This document shows, one piece after another, positions 30,435 through 43,762 of a stretch of 64,000 bases of DNA; positions within the stretch are counted from its first letter, which is position 1; each line of letters begins with the position of its first letter. The translations under genes and the position numbers were made by a program. The stretch is from Carposina sasakii (taxonomy: Eukaryota; Arthropoda; Insecta; Lepidoptera; Carposinidae): positions 4,898,001 through 4,962,000 of the forward strand of contig CP053160.1 in the NCBI GenBank assembly GCA_014607495.2. The letters are read 5' to 3'. The notes beneath the pieces were generated by a model. That model was given only the letters and a program-made list of their open reading frames with translations. It was not told the origin of the DNA and did no database searches.

Positions 30435-33080
30435 CAGGTGTCCCAAGAAATAGTGTCAAGCGGAAGTCCAAGGACAGAATACCCCTAGGGGTACCCGAAT
30501 TACCCCCATGTATGTTCCGCGACTTTTTGTAGTTTTCGAGATATGATTTCTTTTTCATATTTTTTTGTTAAACCTTGGCTTATTTAACATTATTGGTCAC
30601 AGAGACATCAATTGTTGAGATACAAGCTTGATTTTTTTTTCTGAAATAGGTGAACAGTAGCACTTGCAAAAACAAAAGCAATTGTGAGCCGATATGCTAC
30701 TATTAAGCCATTAAAAAAATGTTGAATCCTAAGTTTGTTAAAATGTTTAAATTAAAGATCTCTTTTGAAACGATTTAAAAAAAAAACTTATCCCAAAAAT
30801 GTCTCCAAAATTATTTTTAAAAACTTGCCAATTTCGTCAGCTATTTGCCATGTAAATTTGATTGAGCTATCTCCACGACTTCATACTTGAAAAAATGTTT
30901 GAAACACAGTAAGTCGAAAAAACTTAATCAAAAGATTTGGCCGAATAAAACTAAAAAAATGTTATTATTGATTGTTTATTATTAAATCACAAAAAGTTTT
31001 CGAAATGTCGCCCTTCCTGCTCGATACAAATTCTACATCGCCTTAAAAAAAATTCTTTTAGTCGTAAGAACGCTACCCTGTTGCTTTTTATTGTTTCTTC
31101 TGCTTGTCTTAGTTTTGTTCGTAGTTCCGCTATGTTTCTGATATCCTTGGCGTAAACTAATTCTTTATAATACCCCCAAACGAAGAAATCGATGGGGTTT
31201 AAGTCGGGAGACCGTGGCGGCCAGGCAATGGGCCCCCCACGGCCGATCCACTTGTCTCCAAACCTTTCGGTTAAATGTTGTCTGACAATCCTCGCGAAGT
31301 GACATGGAGCGCCGTCGTTTTGAAATATCATATTTCTACGCGTTAATAGGTCTACATTTTCTAAAAGACCGTCGAGATCTTGCCGTAAAAATTCCAAGTA
31401 GGACTCGCCATTTAATCGGTCAGGCAGTTGAAAGGGGCCAATCAGCTGTCCATTTAAGACGCCTGACCACAAGTTCACACTAAATTGTTCTTGAAAATTG
31501 GAGGCACGTGTCATGTGTGGATTTTCAATGCTCCAAGAATGATAATTGTGAATGTTGAAAATTCCACATCGTTTAAAATGAGATTCGTCGGTCCACAAAA
31601 TCGTATTAAAAAAATTTGACGCCGCAACATTTCTTGACAAAACGCCACCCTTCTCGGATAATCTTCGGGCTTAAGCTGCTGAACTTTTTGAATATGATAT
31701 GGGTGAAATCCCTCTTTTTGTAGTATCCGATGTGCTTCTGATTTTGGAATTCCGGTGCGGCGTTCTATGGTTCTGACACTAACTGATGGTTCTCTTGCCA
31801 CTTCTTCGACCACTGAATCGACCACATCTGGGTCATGCATTTGTGATGGACGCCCGGGTCTTCTACCTGGTAGGCGACCTTCCATGTAACTATTATGGAC
31901 TCGCAAAATTGTACGATGATCAGGCCAAGTCTCAGGCTGAGGTTCACCACTGTTTTGTACCTGCTGTCTGTACAATCTAGCCGCTTCCGAAGCATTTCCT
32001 TTTGCATAGCCATAAAAGTAATGCATAAGCGCATAATCTCTTGACGAGAAAGACATAGCTCACCAATTTATTGCGCTTAGAAATCCCAATTGATGTGCAC
32101 TCCGAAGTCCGTTGAGAAAGCCAAAGTCGTCTAAGAAAGTTCGTAACACCACACAAAAGCCAATCGATATGCAACCAAAGTCCGTAAAGAAAGCAAAGTT
32201 CGTCAAATAATCACAAAGGAGCTAGTAAAGAAGTAACGTCGGGCGCAAATGCAAGCAAATGGTCAACTGACCGGTAGCCGCCGAACACAATGGACCAACG
32301 CTAACCCCGCTCCCTCACCTCACGCTTCCCCTTGCCTTGCCGCAACTCAGGTAGTAAATTCCGAGAATTGCACTCATAATCACCCTTACAGCTCAACTGC
32401 CCCGTGTATTGAGTGACGTCACGCAATAGACCTGTTAACATGGTCTTGTAGACTACAAGAATTTTTTTTAAGGCGATGTAGAATTTGTATCGAGCAGGAA
32501 GGGCGACATTTCGAAAACTTTTTGTGATTTAATAATAAACAATCAATAATAACATTTTTTTAGTTTTATTCGGCCCAATCTTTTAATTAAGTTTTTTCGA
32601 CTTACTGTGTTTCAAACATTTTTTCAAGTATGAAGTCGTGGAGATAGCTCAATCAAATTTACATGGCAAATAGCTGACGAAATTGGCAAGTTTTTAAAAA
32701 TAATTTTGGAGACATTTTTGGGATAAGTTTTTTTTTTAAATCGTTTCAAAAGAGATCTTTAATTTAAACATTTTAACAAACTTAGGATTCAACATTTTTT
32801 TAATGGCTTAATAGTAGCATATCGGCTCACAATTGCTTTTGTTTTTGCAAGTGCTACTGTTCACCTATTTCAGAAAAAAAAAATCAAGCTTGTATCTCAA
32901 CAATTGATGTCTCTGTGACCAATAATGTTAAATAAGCCAAGGTTTAACAAAAAAATATGAAAAAAAATCATATCTCGAAAACTACAAAAAGTCGCGGAAC
33001 ATACATGGGGGTAATTCGGGTACCCCTAGGGGTATTCTGTCCTTGGACTTCCGCTTGACACTATTTCATGGGACACTCTG
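30435..33080 (-). mobile_element. Mariner/Tc1-superfamily element with about 630-bp TIRs
   Basis: Flanked by TA on both sides (30433-30434, 33081-33082). The ends read CAGGTGTCCCAAGAAATAGT and ACTATTTCATGGGACACTCTG; the inverted arms run to about 31063 and from about 32453 with only scattered differences, so the copy is young. The 3' end of the transposase ORF is inside the left arm. Inserted at the centre of the Harbinger palindrome. Confidence 0.85.
30987..32056 (-). pseudogene. DDE transposase (mariner/Tc1 superfamily), one-base frameshift
   Basis: Two overlapping frames make one transposase of about 350 aa. The N-part (32056 down) has a helix-turn-helix region MSFSSRDYALMHYFYGYAKG, a GRRPGRPS AT-hook-like motif and ERRTGIPKSEAHRILQKEGF. 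The C-part has the catalytic triad: WTDESHF, QNDGAPCHF and WPPRSPDLNPIDFF, with 36 residues between the second and third Asp (DD36D). The join is at a run of seven A (31608-31614 on the + strand); an eighth base would restore the frame. Everything else is intact. Either a recent inactivating mutation or a sequencing slip. The last 25 codons or so are duplicated in inverted form in the other TIR. Confidence 0.85.
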
Positions 33081-33737
33081 TATATGACTGTACGCGGCGC
33101 ACTCTTCGCGGTCTACCGCAAAAACGGTTAATCGTATGAAAAAAAAGTTCGGACAAAAGTTGTAGAGAATTTTATACTCTACAACTTTTATAATGGGTGC
33201 AAATCTCATTTAAGTGATAGAAAGCGAGAAATTCGCGATAAACCGATTTTTATGACCTTTGACCTTCGATATCTTAAGACGCGGACACGATAGCACTTGT
33301 GACTTTTGAGACATCATTTAAAACGACAAAACAAAGGTTTATAGCAATTTACAGCTTATTATCTTTCATTCCGAGATGGAACCCCTCAAATGACTGGGCT
33401 ATAAGGTCTTGTGTCGTGGGTACTAAGCAACGGTATATAAATACATAGATAAGTATATAAACATCCATGACTCGGAAACAAACATCGATATTCATCACAT
33501 CAATGTTTGCACCTACCGGGATTCGAACCCAAGACCTATGGCGTCGCAGGCAGGGCCACTACCAACTGCACCAATCGGCCGTCTTTAAAGTATTTCGCTG
33601 TCCATTCGCTATAATGTTCCTTATTACAGTCACGATAAGGATTAATTTCCTACGTAGTTAAAAAATAATTTAAAGTATCTGGAAACCTGGTTTTTAGCCC
33701 TGGTACGCAAATCGTCAAGTACGACCCATGTCTACCG

Positions 33738-34112
33738 TTTATCCCGAAGGAAAGGCAAGGGGAACTATGCCCATACAGCCATTGTCCTTTAGTAAATGAT
33801 TCCTGAATTTATGATGGATGATAAATGATGATGATGAATGGAAACGTCGGGAAAATCCTCAAGAACGAATGGAAAATGCAGGAACAACTTACATGGGTCC
33901 ATGAAGAGATCGTATTACGGCTAAAGTTTTACTCAGCTTACCAGCGTATAAAACTAGGTATAAAACCATGCAGACGCACTAGATTCACATCACAAGTAAT
34001 CAAAATATAACTTATCTACCAGAAAACATCACTTTACGAACACATGCAAGGCTAAATAATTTTTGATTTTCACAAGAAAATTACACCCGCTCCAGCTTTT
34101 CCCGCCGAATCT
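33738..34112 (-). repeat. SINE-like family X, copy without poly(A)
   Basis: Matches the family from TTTATCCCGAAGGAAAGGCA to CAGCTTTTCCCGCCGAATC but lacks the poly(T) flank and has small internal deletions. Confidence 0.7.
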
Positions 34113-34710
34113 GTTGTGCAGTGAGATCTCTGAGCAGTTGTGCAGGTTAGTGTTGTCACTACTAAAAAGAAAACTACCAATTATATTGCTTTTAAATAGC
34201 TTTGTAGACATATTTTTAAAGGTGCCCCTGTTCAAGGCTGCCCCCTCTGCCCTATTAAGGTTTCAGCCGCCCCGCCGCTTGTACCCAAAGATGGATAAGG
34301 TATAAAAGAGGAGGTGGGACTATGAACTGAGTGGTGTGGCAATCGTGAGGCCATGACGTCATAATAGGGGCGAAGCTTCAGGGCCAGTGTGTGTAACTCA
34401 GTAGCTGTACACGCTTATACAAGTAGTTTGGCTAGTCACTACAAGGTGGTTTCTATGTAAATGGGCAGGGCTCCAGTGTTAGGATGCTCCCCTCGTCCCA
34501 TACTTCACCCCCGCTCAGCGGCACACTATATTTTTGTATAAAAATATACTTAGCCGCTGCTCCTCTTTTATTTCTTCTCCATGACCCAGTCTCTGTGAAT
34601 AGGTTGTTCATCTAGGAATCACCTTAGACTAAGTCCAAAGTCAGATTTTATTTGATTTATAATAAGGTACTTTTAGTTGCCTCTACGTCACACTTACCTA
34701 GTGATACCAA
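34113..34710. other. Intergenic, isolated TATA-like word
   Basis: Holds GGTATAAAAGAGGAGG at about 34299 (+), a good TATA-box sequence, followed by 250 bp of mixed composition with no open frame that I recognise. It may be chance or the promoter of an unannotated transcript. Confidence 0.25.
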
Positions 34711-34990
34711 TCTATACACACACATAAAAATGTAACGAATCGCTGTCTGTACATGGAAGATATATAACATAAATATTATAGAATACCTTTATCAACGCAA
34801 TAGTACCCAAAACAATTTTTGGAAGTTTTGTCTGTTTGTCTGTGCACGCTAATCTAAAATGGCTGAACCGATTTCGATGCAGTTTTCAGGAATATATTGT
34901 GACAGGTCCCACTTAACATATAGGCTACTTTTTATCCCGGATAATTTCGATATTTTGTTTTTTTTCTGTATTCACTTACACATCCACTAG
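34711..34990 (+). mobile_element. Non-autonomous Helitron, 280 bp
   Basis: Plus strand: A then TCTATACACACACATAAAAA, internal GGCTGAACCGATTTCGATGC, end CATCCACTAG. Same family as 5236-5848 and 43003-43201. Confidence 0.75.
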
Positions 34991-35029
34991 CGGAAATAAA
35001 AGAATAATTTCTAGATCATAAAAATAATC

Positions 35030-35035
35030 TTTATT
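35030..35035 (-). terminator. CMTR1: Poly(A) signal of CMTR1
   Basis: AATAAA on the minus strand 31 bp after the CMTR1 stop. Confidence 0.5.
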
Positions 35036-35065
35036 TAATAAATAGTCGGTAGGTAATCAGTGCAC

Positions 35066-38000
35066 TTATCGCTTATTGCAAGTGCCCGTAATTTTTCTAA
35101 CATATTCTTCCATATCTAAGCGTGATATTCCATTCCGGAGCTGTCCATCGTAGACTGCGATGGGATCCTCCCAGGGCCACTGAATACGGCTCGTGAAGGC
35201 ACTGATTGCGTCCATGCGCGCTTCTGGCTTTAATTGGTACACGCTAGAGTTATCCATTTTGTTAAAATAATATTTTACACCAAACTTCTTTGACATCTCA
35301 ACTGACCAGGGATCTATAAATAAAATACACACAGTGGGTTTAGTTAAGATTGTACATAACTTTAATAGCAAATGTAAACAACAGTGCAGTTTTCTGCAGA
35401 ACACATTAACCTTCACCCCCTAATTACGTATCTAGTAACGCTATCGTATTGCTACCACTTTGCTGTTGCAACTTGTAAGATACTCGTACACAATCAGAGG
35501 GTACGTTCAGTGACGCCGCAGGTTTAGCACAATGCGCCTTCTGAAGGGAACTGTGGTATAACTAGACAATTAATATTGTTATTCCTTATTGTAAACACAT
35601 GAATAAAAAATATTATAAATAATCTTAGTCTTCGAGAGATTTCTTCCAGCAAATCAAGCAAAAGTAACGAAAACAGAAGCAAAAGGTAACAAATGTGCAC
35701 ATTATAAAATGTACTTGTAACTAAACTAAATAAACCTACATAATATACAAAAAATAAATAAAAGAAAGTTAAATAAATATAATACATACCTTTAACTTCT
35801 TTCATGAGCAGTATCGATCCGACCGCGTAGTATAAATCTTCTCTATTGTTGCGCATGGGCACGTCAAGAACAACCGCCTTTTTGACTCGTTTCATAGCTT
35901 TGTAATATAATTTGTTCATTGCCGAGGAGAAATTCTCTAAATTGAATAATCTTTTACACCTTATTGATAACATGTCCTTCTTTTCTAGAGCTTGACAAAA
36001 TAGATTACATTGGTTTAATCTGAAAAAAAAATTACATACAAAACTCTTCCAAAAGACTTGCAGACAACGCACGGCTGAAATAACTGGACTTTAAAGATGA
36101 AAGTTGGCATATTTCGTAGATTTGTATGTATTTAATAATAAAATAGTATTTTTGTATGCATTTACCTCTCAGTGAGCGTGAGATGAGATATGTCTACCCC
36201 ACCCAGAACCACCGCATCAACTATATGCAGAGCTTTTGTGTGTATTTGGTTCGCGCCTTCACGTTTGAACTCTTTTACCAGCTAAAAATATTAAATACAA
36301 TTTAAAGCACATCTTATCATTAAAACTACATATTTATGTATTATTTACTTATAGGTTTTTTGGCGCATCATATTTATTGCACAATATTGCTTTTTATATG
36401 TAAAATAAGAATATACAGTAGTCACGGTGGATATGAGGCTGTGAAGCTCGTGTGAAACGCGTCGCATACATTGAGTGTACAAGAGTGCGTTTCACCTTAT
36501 AGTTCCGATGGATGATGGGGCTATTTACTTTATGTATGACCAAATTTTCTGTTTCCCTGCATACAAAAAACTGCGGGATGACTGCGCATGACACGGCTAA
36601 CTTCACAACCGCAAATATCCGCGAATGTAGTGTAGTATAGAATCGTTGCATGATCTATTACAATATAGTCTTCGTACCTACAATGCGGTACCTAATTAAC
36701 ATGGTAGATTGACAACGGAACCTTTAGGCCACTAAAGCTCTCCATAGTCATTGTGTAGGTACCTCTCCGTATATGAGTGTCCTTGCGGGCAGCATTATGT
36801 TAAGCTCCGACGCTATTTGCCACTTATCCCCTTCCAGTTGGTACACTTGTTTACCTCCACAACCTGAAAGTGAACATACTCTATCTACTTCTTGTTATCC
36901 AGGTAGTCAGAGATGCAGGATCGCGAACGAGATCCCACGTGATTTTAGAGTCACAGAGTCAGATGTAAAATATCGGTGACAAGTTGCTAGCTCATCACTT
37001 GAGAGTACGCCCCTGACTTCCTTGGTTGACTCTTAGGACATGCACGGAAGGAGATGCAACTGATGTATATATTTGTGTGTACATAGTAATGGTTTGACTT
37101 TCCAAAATCATTGATTTGATACACGGCTTTTTAGTTGCTGCTCTAGCGAAAATCTCACGTTTGAGCAATTGTACCATACATTATAGTCACCTAGTAAAAA
37201 TTTCAAATCCCGACTTTTAACATCACTACTGAGCACCACAAAGTTCCAAGCGTAGGCGCTCTTTATCGTATTCAGTTCGGGTTTAGACAGCAGACAAGTC
37301 GGCGTTCGGTTCAGTATCCTCGATTTGAACAATCGCGGGTTGTCCGAGTCTGGCGGCGAGCACTTCATTAACGATACTACTATCATCAAACAGTCATCCG
37401 GTTGAAGTCGCTCGGGCTGGGTTCGCACTTCATCAGGTATCTGTCAACATAGAGAAGTAGAACATTTTTTTAAATTTATTTATTCCATATACATTACACA
37501 CTTATAATCTATATACACTGCCAAACTGCTCAGCAGTTTATCGGCATTATTTGTAAGGTACCTATTTGCAGCAGCGGAGTCGAAGCAGTGCGACAGCGAA
37601 AACGAGAACCGCGATCTAGTGCACGCTCACGCACACACCGCCAGTCCTCGCCGCCGCACCACCACCGCCCCGCCTCTGCGAGTTACATGTTTATCCTATT
37701 GGAATCGCTATGGTCGCGGTGGCGTTTCTACAGTTCAGATAGGCGACGGGCGCGCGAATAAAAACATGAAAGGCATATATTTCAGCCCGTATAGCATATT
37801 CACTCGAAAATAACTAACCTAATATGAATTTGTGAGAAAACCATACTACAGTCCAATCTAGAGACTAATAAATACATAATCTAAAAACTTACTTTCCACA
37901 ACTTTAGGCATTCCTCTCGCATCGTGGATTGACTAGCATCTTTTAACATTCTATCTTTACTAAACGCTGCAATTTTTAATAAATTTTGTATTTGATTTTC

Positions 38001-41000
38001 ACCAATCCTGAAAATTAATAACATAAAGTCTCCAAAACTGTAGATATACATATATTCTCTTATCGAAAGTCACTTGATCATCTTAAAGTTCCTGGGTAAA
38101 TTAAACTATGGTTTTCACGAGAAATAAGCACAACAAATATATAAGTTCAAGATTATAAGCCACTCGTATGCTATCTCGCTCAAAATAAGCAAGTGAAGTA
38201 CGCGCTGCAAAAAAATTGTCTGGTTTCGCTTTGACTAATCTTATTGCTGTTGATTGTCTGGTAATCTATTTATTTCATGTTTGTTGTAGATTTATTACAA
38301 TCGGTAATTATTTTGGGGTTACTCTTTCGAAGTAAATTCCCAGCGTAATTTTTTGCTAAAACGGGCTTCTTCGAGTATCTATTATACATAGGTATAATGT
38401 AACATTTAGTAATGGTTTTGCCAACCATACTTTAAGAGACCCCCCACACTAGCGTCTTTTGAGCGTCGGGTGAGCGTCAGCGCGGCGTTGACGCAGCGTC
38501 AACGCGACGTTCGATTAGAGTATGATGACAAACAACGTACAAGCCGAGCGAGCGAAGCGAGCGTGCCGCGGCAGCGGCCGGCGAGGTGCCAGAATGCTAA
38601 TGGCTTTTTAGTGTTTATAGTGATAAATATTATGGCAAATAACAAATTCGGGCAAATATAATTCTGGCATATGAGTATTCGTGCATATAATTTTCGGGCA
38701 AACATTAGACACCCCTACTACTCACATGCAATTACTTCTATGTATGTACTCGTAGAACTGTGCGTCTTCCTGGATGACGTCTAACGGCACCAGTTCGGTG
38801 ACGTCATCATCGTCCACCTTACTCCACAGTATGGAGTTGACAGTGAACAGGTGTCGCTCTGCTGCTTCTGCTCCCAACCTCTTACCTTTACATACTAGAT
38901 ACCGCTCGGAATTCGCTGGTCTAGACGTGACGGGCTTGTGGATTGACACTGTAACAAAATGTAAACCATTAAAGAATACCAAATGCTATTAAAATAAAGT
39001 GATCAAATCCTTAAGAGCCGTTATAAGATTGCATGCTTAACGAGTACTTGATGACGTACTTATAGTATTTAGTACCTTGTCAATAAGGGCTACCGTATTG
39101 ACGGGCTCACTAGTTGGCTCTGCTGTACCCGGAGGTATTTTTAAAACATATCTATCAATATTTACGTATAAACACACATACGGTCCTATAGTAAAAGTTG
39201 TTTATTATTTATTTTATACGAACCTCTATCAAAACACCTGTACATAATGTATATTAAGCCGACGCTGAACATGGTGAACACATCAAACAGTTTGACGACA
39301 AAATGGCCGCCAGTTCGTACCAACATAAGCGCCGCAAGACACTGACACAAATATAGCTGCTTTGAGAGAATCTCCTGGATGTTCTCCTGCCCTTCCACTG
39401 AGAAACCCTGGAAAAAAAAACACTTTTTTAACACTATCTACAAAATTGACTATAATATGTTAACAAAGCAAAACTAATATTAATACATGGATATTTATAG
39501 AAACATCTGTGACTCAGATATTAATAAGATATTAATAATGTCAATGATTGCACTTGCTGGTATTAAAATTCTTTCACATAAATTTCAATTAGTAAACTCT
39601 ACTTACACCATCAGCCATAAGAAAATGCACACCCTTGTCTTCAGTATGCTTCAAGACATGATCCTTTAAGGAGTCCAAGTTAGCTGGGTCAAATATATTT
39701 CCGTCGTTATTTACACCATAGTATGTATTAAAAGTTTCCGGAGTGCCAGCATAGAAATCCATCAATTTGAAATCGCAAGGGCCTTTTAAGGTGAATCCAA
39801 AACCTGAAAAAATATTGACTTAAATTTTTATGACAAAAAAATGTGATGATAACTATTCATGATTCGCTCCTATTGGTCTGGCAGGATGTTATAAAGCCTA
39901 AGCCTTCCTCAATAATTGGACTACAAGTATGCAATACAAAAAAAAAATCATGTAAAACCAGTAACCCTGAGATTAGCATGTTTAGCCCTTCAACCAATCT
40001 TCAGCCTTTTAATATACATTTTGGAAACATTATCTGGGTAAAAAATATTATATTAGAAAGTAGACCAGCAGCATTTGTAGTTCTAACACTTGTAGTGCAT
40101 TTTTTTGTGCAAGGTCTTTAGATACATACCTTTATAAAAATTATTAATAAAGAAATGAAAAAATTCTTCACCCGAATGTGAGATTACCTTTCGCTTTCCA
40201 ACCTCTTCTATATAAAACATATTCAGAAAATCCACCAGGCCCAGCACAGACATCAGCAAAATATAATATCTCTTTAGTATTATCCACTGCAGGCGTACCA
40301 TCTCTATTCTTTGGTTTGGTAAACATGAAGTCAAACACTGCATCAATATTGGCCATCTTAACAGCTGCTCTATTTAAAAATATAACAGAACCTATTTTCT
40401 CATATGGGTTACTTCGGAATCTTGCTTCCCTTAAATCCTTATCATCCAAGGAGTCAAATATTGTCTAAAAAGTGAAATCTTACATAAATAAGTTGTATAC
40501 ATTGTTAGTTCAATCAATGGGCGGTTTGACCCCAACAATAATTCCTCTGTTCCCATGAACGTAAAAAGAATAACGGACAGAGTGTTGTCAATATACAGAG
40601 TGAGGCATTCATAGTAAGCTCGGTAACGATATTCAATGGAGTAGGGATGTGTAATGACGCGTTATCCAAAACCATTGTAAGCTCGGCGCCTACTAGAAAA
40701 TACGCACACATGCGCAACGCGCCGCCATTTCGGTGCTTCAATCTGTGCATTGACAGCATTACGTCCGTTGTTTTTTATATGTTCATGTCTGTTCCTAATA
40801 GCAGTTTGCAGGATGATAAAGTAACGGTATTAGATTACAATTAATAAAGAATGGATTTTTTCGATTTCGAACTTAAATCGCATGTAGATCGCCGCGGAAA
40901 ATTTCTATGTCTGAAATTTCATTCAGTATATGTCAGAATATATTAATAATTTATTGTTATGTTATGTTCATGCTAACCAATTTTAGTCGCGTAAATTATT

Positions 41001-43683
41001 TAAAAAAAGAAAACGTATTCTGTACTTTCATAGCATATCAAACAGATTCTTCAACTTTATTCCTTTAGGTACACCATAAAGAAAAATATCAATTTAAAAA
41101 CAATTTTTCACTTGATGTTAATGGATAAAAAATGAAATGTTGAGAGGTTCTCTGCATATAAAATCAAAATCGGGTAATTTCGAATTTTTTGTGATTCAGA
41201 ATTACCGGGGAATTCTGAAAATACCAATTAAGTGTTTAGTTATAAATAAATGTAATATGCATTACTTAAATAAAAATAAAAAAAATAAAAAAAAGGAACC
41301 TCAAATGTTTTGAATATATTTAATTATTAGCTAAAACGAAATACAAAAACAATTAATTCAATAACTTACCAATATTTATAGTAATATCAAGGTGGGTACT
41401 TCCGATAAACGAAAAATGGGAGAATTGTCCCCTATTCAAAATAATTATGTGTATGCGTACGCTCTCGCCTAGTGACATGGAGACAATGGATGCGGGGGAG
41501 AGGACAAAATAGCGCCTTGGTAAAAGTTGCTAAAGCAATAAAAGACCATAGGATTTGGTAGAAATTTTTGATTTTCGGAATATACCGATTTTCGGAATTA
41601 GCCCAATGCATCTTACTTAATGGGTCTTCTTATTTCCTAGGAAGACCTTAATTTTATACCTATAATTTAGCTGATATAGTGATAGTATAATTTTTAATTC
41701 AACTCACCTTAGATTGTAATATACCTTTCAGTATTTCTGGTTTAACAAATTCTGTTTCATCATCAATGGTCAACTTCTTCGGTCCTTTTTTGAGCCATTC
41801 TTCTAATAGATCACCAGATAGTGGTTCTTCAGGAGGTGTTGGCATCCACAACTTTAAAACATTTTGTTTGTATTTAGCCCAAAACATTTCACAATTAAAA
41901 GAATAGAATAGAATAGATTTTTATTTGAAAATTACACATACACGGACAGAAGTAACATAGAAAAGGACAATAGAAATAGGGTAGAAATACAGATTAAAAG
42001 AAGTAAGTAGACAGGTAGAAGTAACATGAAACGAAGAATAGTAAGTAGAACTGTGTGCCCTATTTGGAGCCCGTCAGTCCCGTGTACGTGCAACCGCCAA
42101 ACGGGTCCCTTTTCAGCTGGATGCTGCTAAGACAAGATAGGCATGCCTACCTTGCAAGCAGCGCTGGTTAGAATGTGTAGCTACATACTTATTTTATAAC
42201 TTCCTTAACCATCTAACTTCGTAGGTATTCAGTGTTTGTAGGTACTTAAAATAAAAGGCAATACAATCATTAAAACAAATGAATGAAAGCCATAGAAATG
42301 ATGTCTACAATGCATTTATATTGCCTAAGCAGAAAAACAACAGTATGTATCACTTACCACTTCCTCTTCAGCCTGGGCCACAGTTTCATCAGGTGACCAT
42401 TTGTAATCTTTTGGTAAGCTGCCCACAGTAGATGGCTGCAGTCCCAAACCCCTTCTCCCTTTCTGAGTGGAAGCCTCAACAGGATCAACACGTCCATGCT
42501 CATTTTTACCTAAACCTCTACCAGGTTTATACCCCATATTGCTCATCATCTTTTGTGCCATACTTGAATATTCTCCACTATGAGTTTTATCATCTTGTGG
42601 TTTTGTTTTGTCCAAGTTATTGCTATAAAAATCATTTCTTGTTTGCATTAATACTTCCCCACTGTCTGCTTGATTGTCATCAAAGCCTCGTCTAAAGTCA
42701 TCATCATCCTCATGAGAGGAACAGTTTTCACTCATGCTACTTTTACTGAGTCTAATTTCTCTTCCCGTACTAAATTCATAAGTGTTTTGATTTCCTTTTT
42801 CATGTGCAGCATTGGGTACCTCAGAAAGTTCCTCATCTGAATATGGTGCAGCTAATAAAATAATAAAATTACATTTTTAAATAGAATAAGTTTTTTGCAT
42901 GTCTCCCATGAGAAAATATGTATGAACTAGACTAAACTATAACAACCTGTAGCAATATTACTCATATTTTGTGCAAAATAAATGATTTGATTTTATTCAG
43001 TACTAGTGGACGCCCGCGACTCCGTCCACGTGTACTGCAGAAAAAGCAAAATGTCGCAATTATCCAGGGTAAAAAGTAGCCCATATGTTATATGGGACCT
43101 GTCACAATATATTCTTGAAAACTGTGTCGAAATCGGTCCAGCCGTTTCTAAGATTAACATGCACAAACATCGATCCGTTACAATTTTATTATATGTATAG
43201 ATATACCCATTTAAAATAATGTAATATCTAATAGACTACTTTATAATATGTATTGTTGAATTACCAGATTAATAAATAAATAAATGCACATATGGCCATG
43301 GGGAGAATTTTTATATGGATACTACCACCTGAATATTGCCAGTTGATACTACACCCAGCCATGATTGCCAAAAGCCCCAACTAGCTAGGCCGAAGCATTT
43401 ACCTACTAATTCCAAAGTTAAAGTAATCTCTAACAGAAAAGTAATCTCACCAGAGCCATGGGAAGTGGTAGACGATGCGCCGTAAGTATCCGCTCGTGGT
43501 CTCTTACTTGGAATTGGGTTCTCATCGCTGCTGGAGTCATTATCAGAAGGATCTGAAATAATAACTTGTAAGGCGTTTTCAAGAGTACCTACAGTTATGT
43601 GCTTGTATTCATTAGTAAATATGTTAATTATGAAATATTGAAAACATAGTATATACAGAATACTTCTTACCCGACAAATTCAT
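35066..43683 (-). CDS. CMTR1: Cap-specific mRNA 2'-O-methyltransferase 1
   Basis: Fourteen coding exons, minus strand: 43671-43683, 43451-43552, 42358-42851, 41708-41851, 40188-40464, 39607-39803, 39224-39407, 38726-38948, 37893-38007, 37191-37440, 36763-36863, 36166-36281, 35790-36019, 35066-35313; frame closes at 897 aa (human 835). The enzyme methylates the ribose 2'-OH of the first transcribed nucleotide (cap 1) in the nucleus. Parts in order: Ser/Asp-rich N-terminus with SKRPRAD (possible NLS), G-patch ([14 protein letters not shown] to KGRRGLGL), RrmJ/FtsJ methyltransferase with SAM site [14 protein letters not shown] and catalytic K-D-K residues in [19 protein letters not shown] and [10 protein letters not shown], then [14 protein letters not shown], an inactive guanylyltransferase-like region, and a C-terminal WW-like segment ([19 protein letters not shown]). 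Exon 1 holds only MNLS; the start is set by frame and the GTAAGA donor. One donor is the unusual GTTCGT (exon 7). Confidence 0.95.
40465..41707 (-). other. CMTR1 intron 4
   Basis: 1.2 kb. At 40520-40790 there is a GC-richer stretch with two TAAGCTCGG words; rest AT-rich. No gene or clear mobile element. The smaller CMTR1 introns (36282-36762, 36864-37190, 37441-37892, 38008-38725, 39804-40187, 41852-42357) likewise show nothing beyond simple sequence and a decayed repeat at 36490-36570. Confidence 0.4.
43003..43201 (-). mobile_element. Non-autonomous Helitron, 199 bp
   Basis: Minus strand: A, then TCTATACATATAATAAAATT, ending GCGGGCGTCCACTAG before T. Shorter inside than its relatives at 5236-5848. 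In CMTR1 intron 2. Confidence 0.8.
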
Positions 43684-43762
43684 AATGTTTGATTGAATCT
43701 AGATGTAAGCAAATAACTTAAAATAGTAATTTATTTATCTTATTTAACCTAAAAATCACCAA

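Larger units (their letters stand above)
29070..33401. mobile_element. PIF/Harbinger-type MITE, outer shell of a nest
   Basis: Ends TAGCCCAGTCATTT and AAATGACTGGGCTA, flanked by a 3-bp duplication TAA (29067-29069, 33402-33404), the Harbinger pattern. The arms (29070-29397 and 33083-33401) are long mirror images; they meet at the palindromic centre ACAGTCATATATGACTGT, which two further elements have split. Confidence 0.8.
28997..33600 (-). repeat. tRNA-derived SINE split by a 4.3-kb nested insertion
   Basis: Minus strand: head near 33600 with A box TGGTGCAGTTGG and B box GGTTCGAATCC, body to 33405, interrupted, and resuming at 29066 with GGGATCTTAGTGTGGGACTA and an A-rich tail at about 28997. 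The uninterrupted relative at 14590 shows the join. The interruption is the element 29070-33401. Confidence 0.75.
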
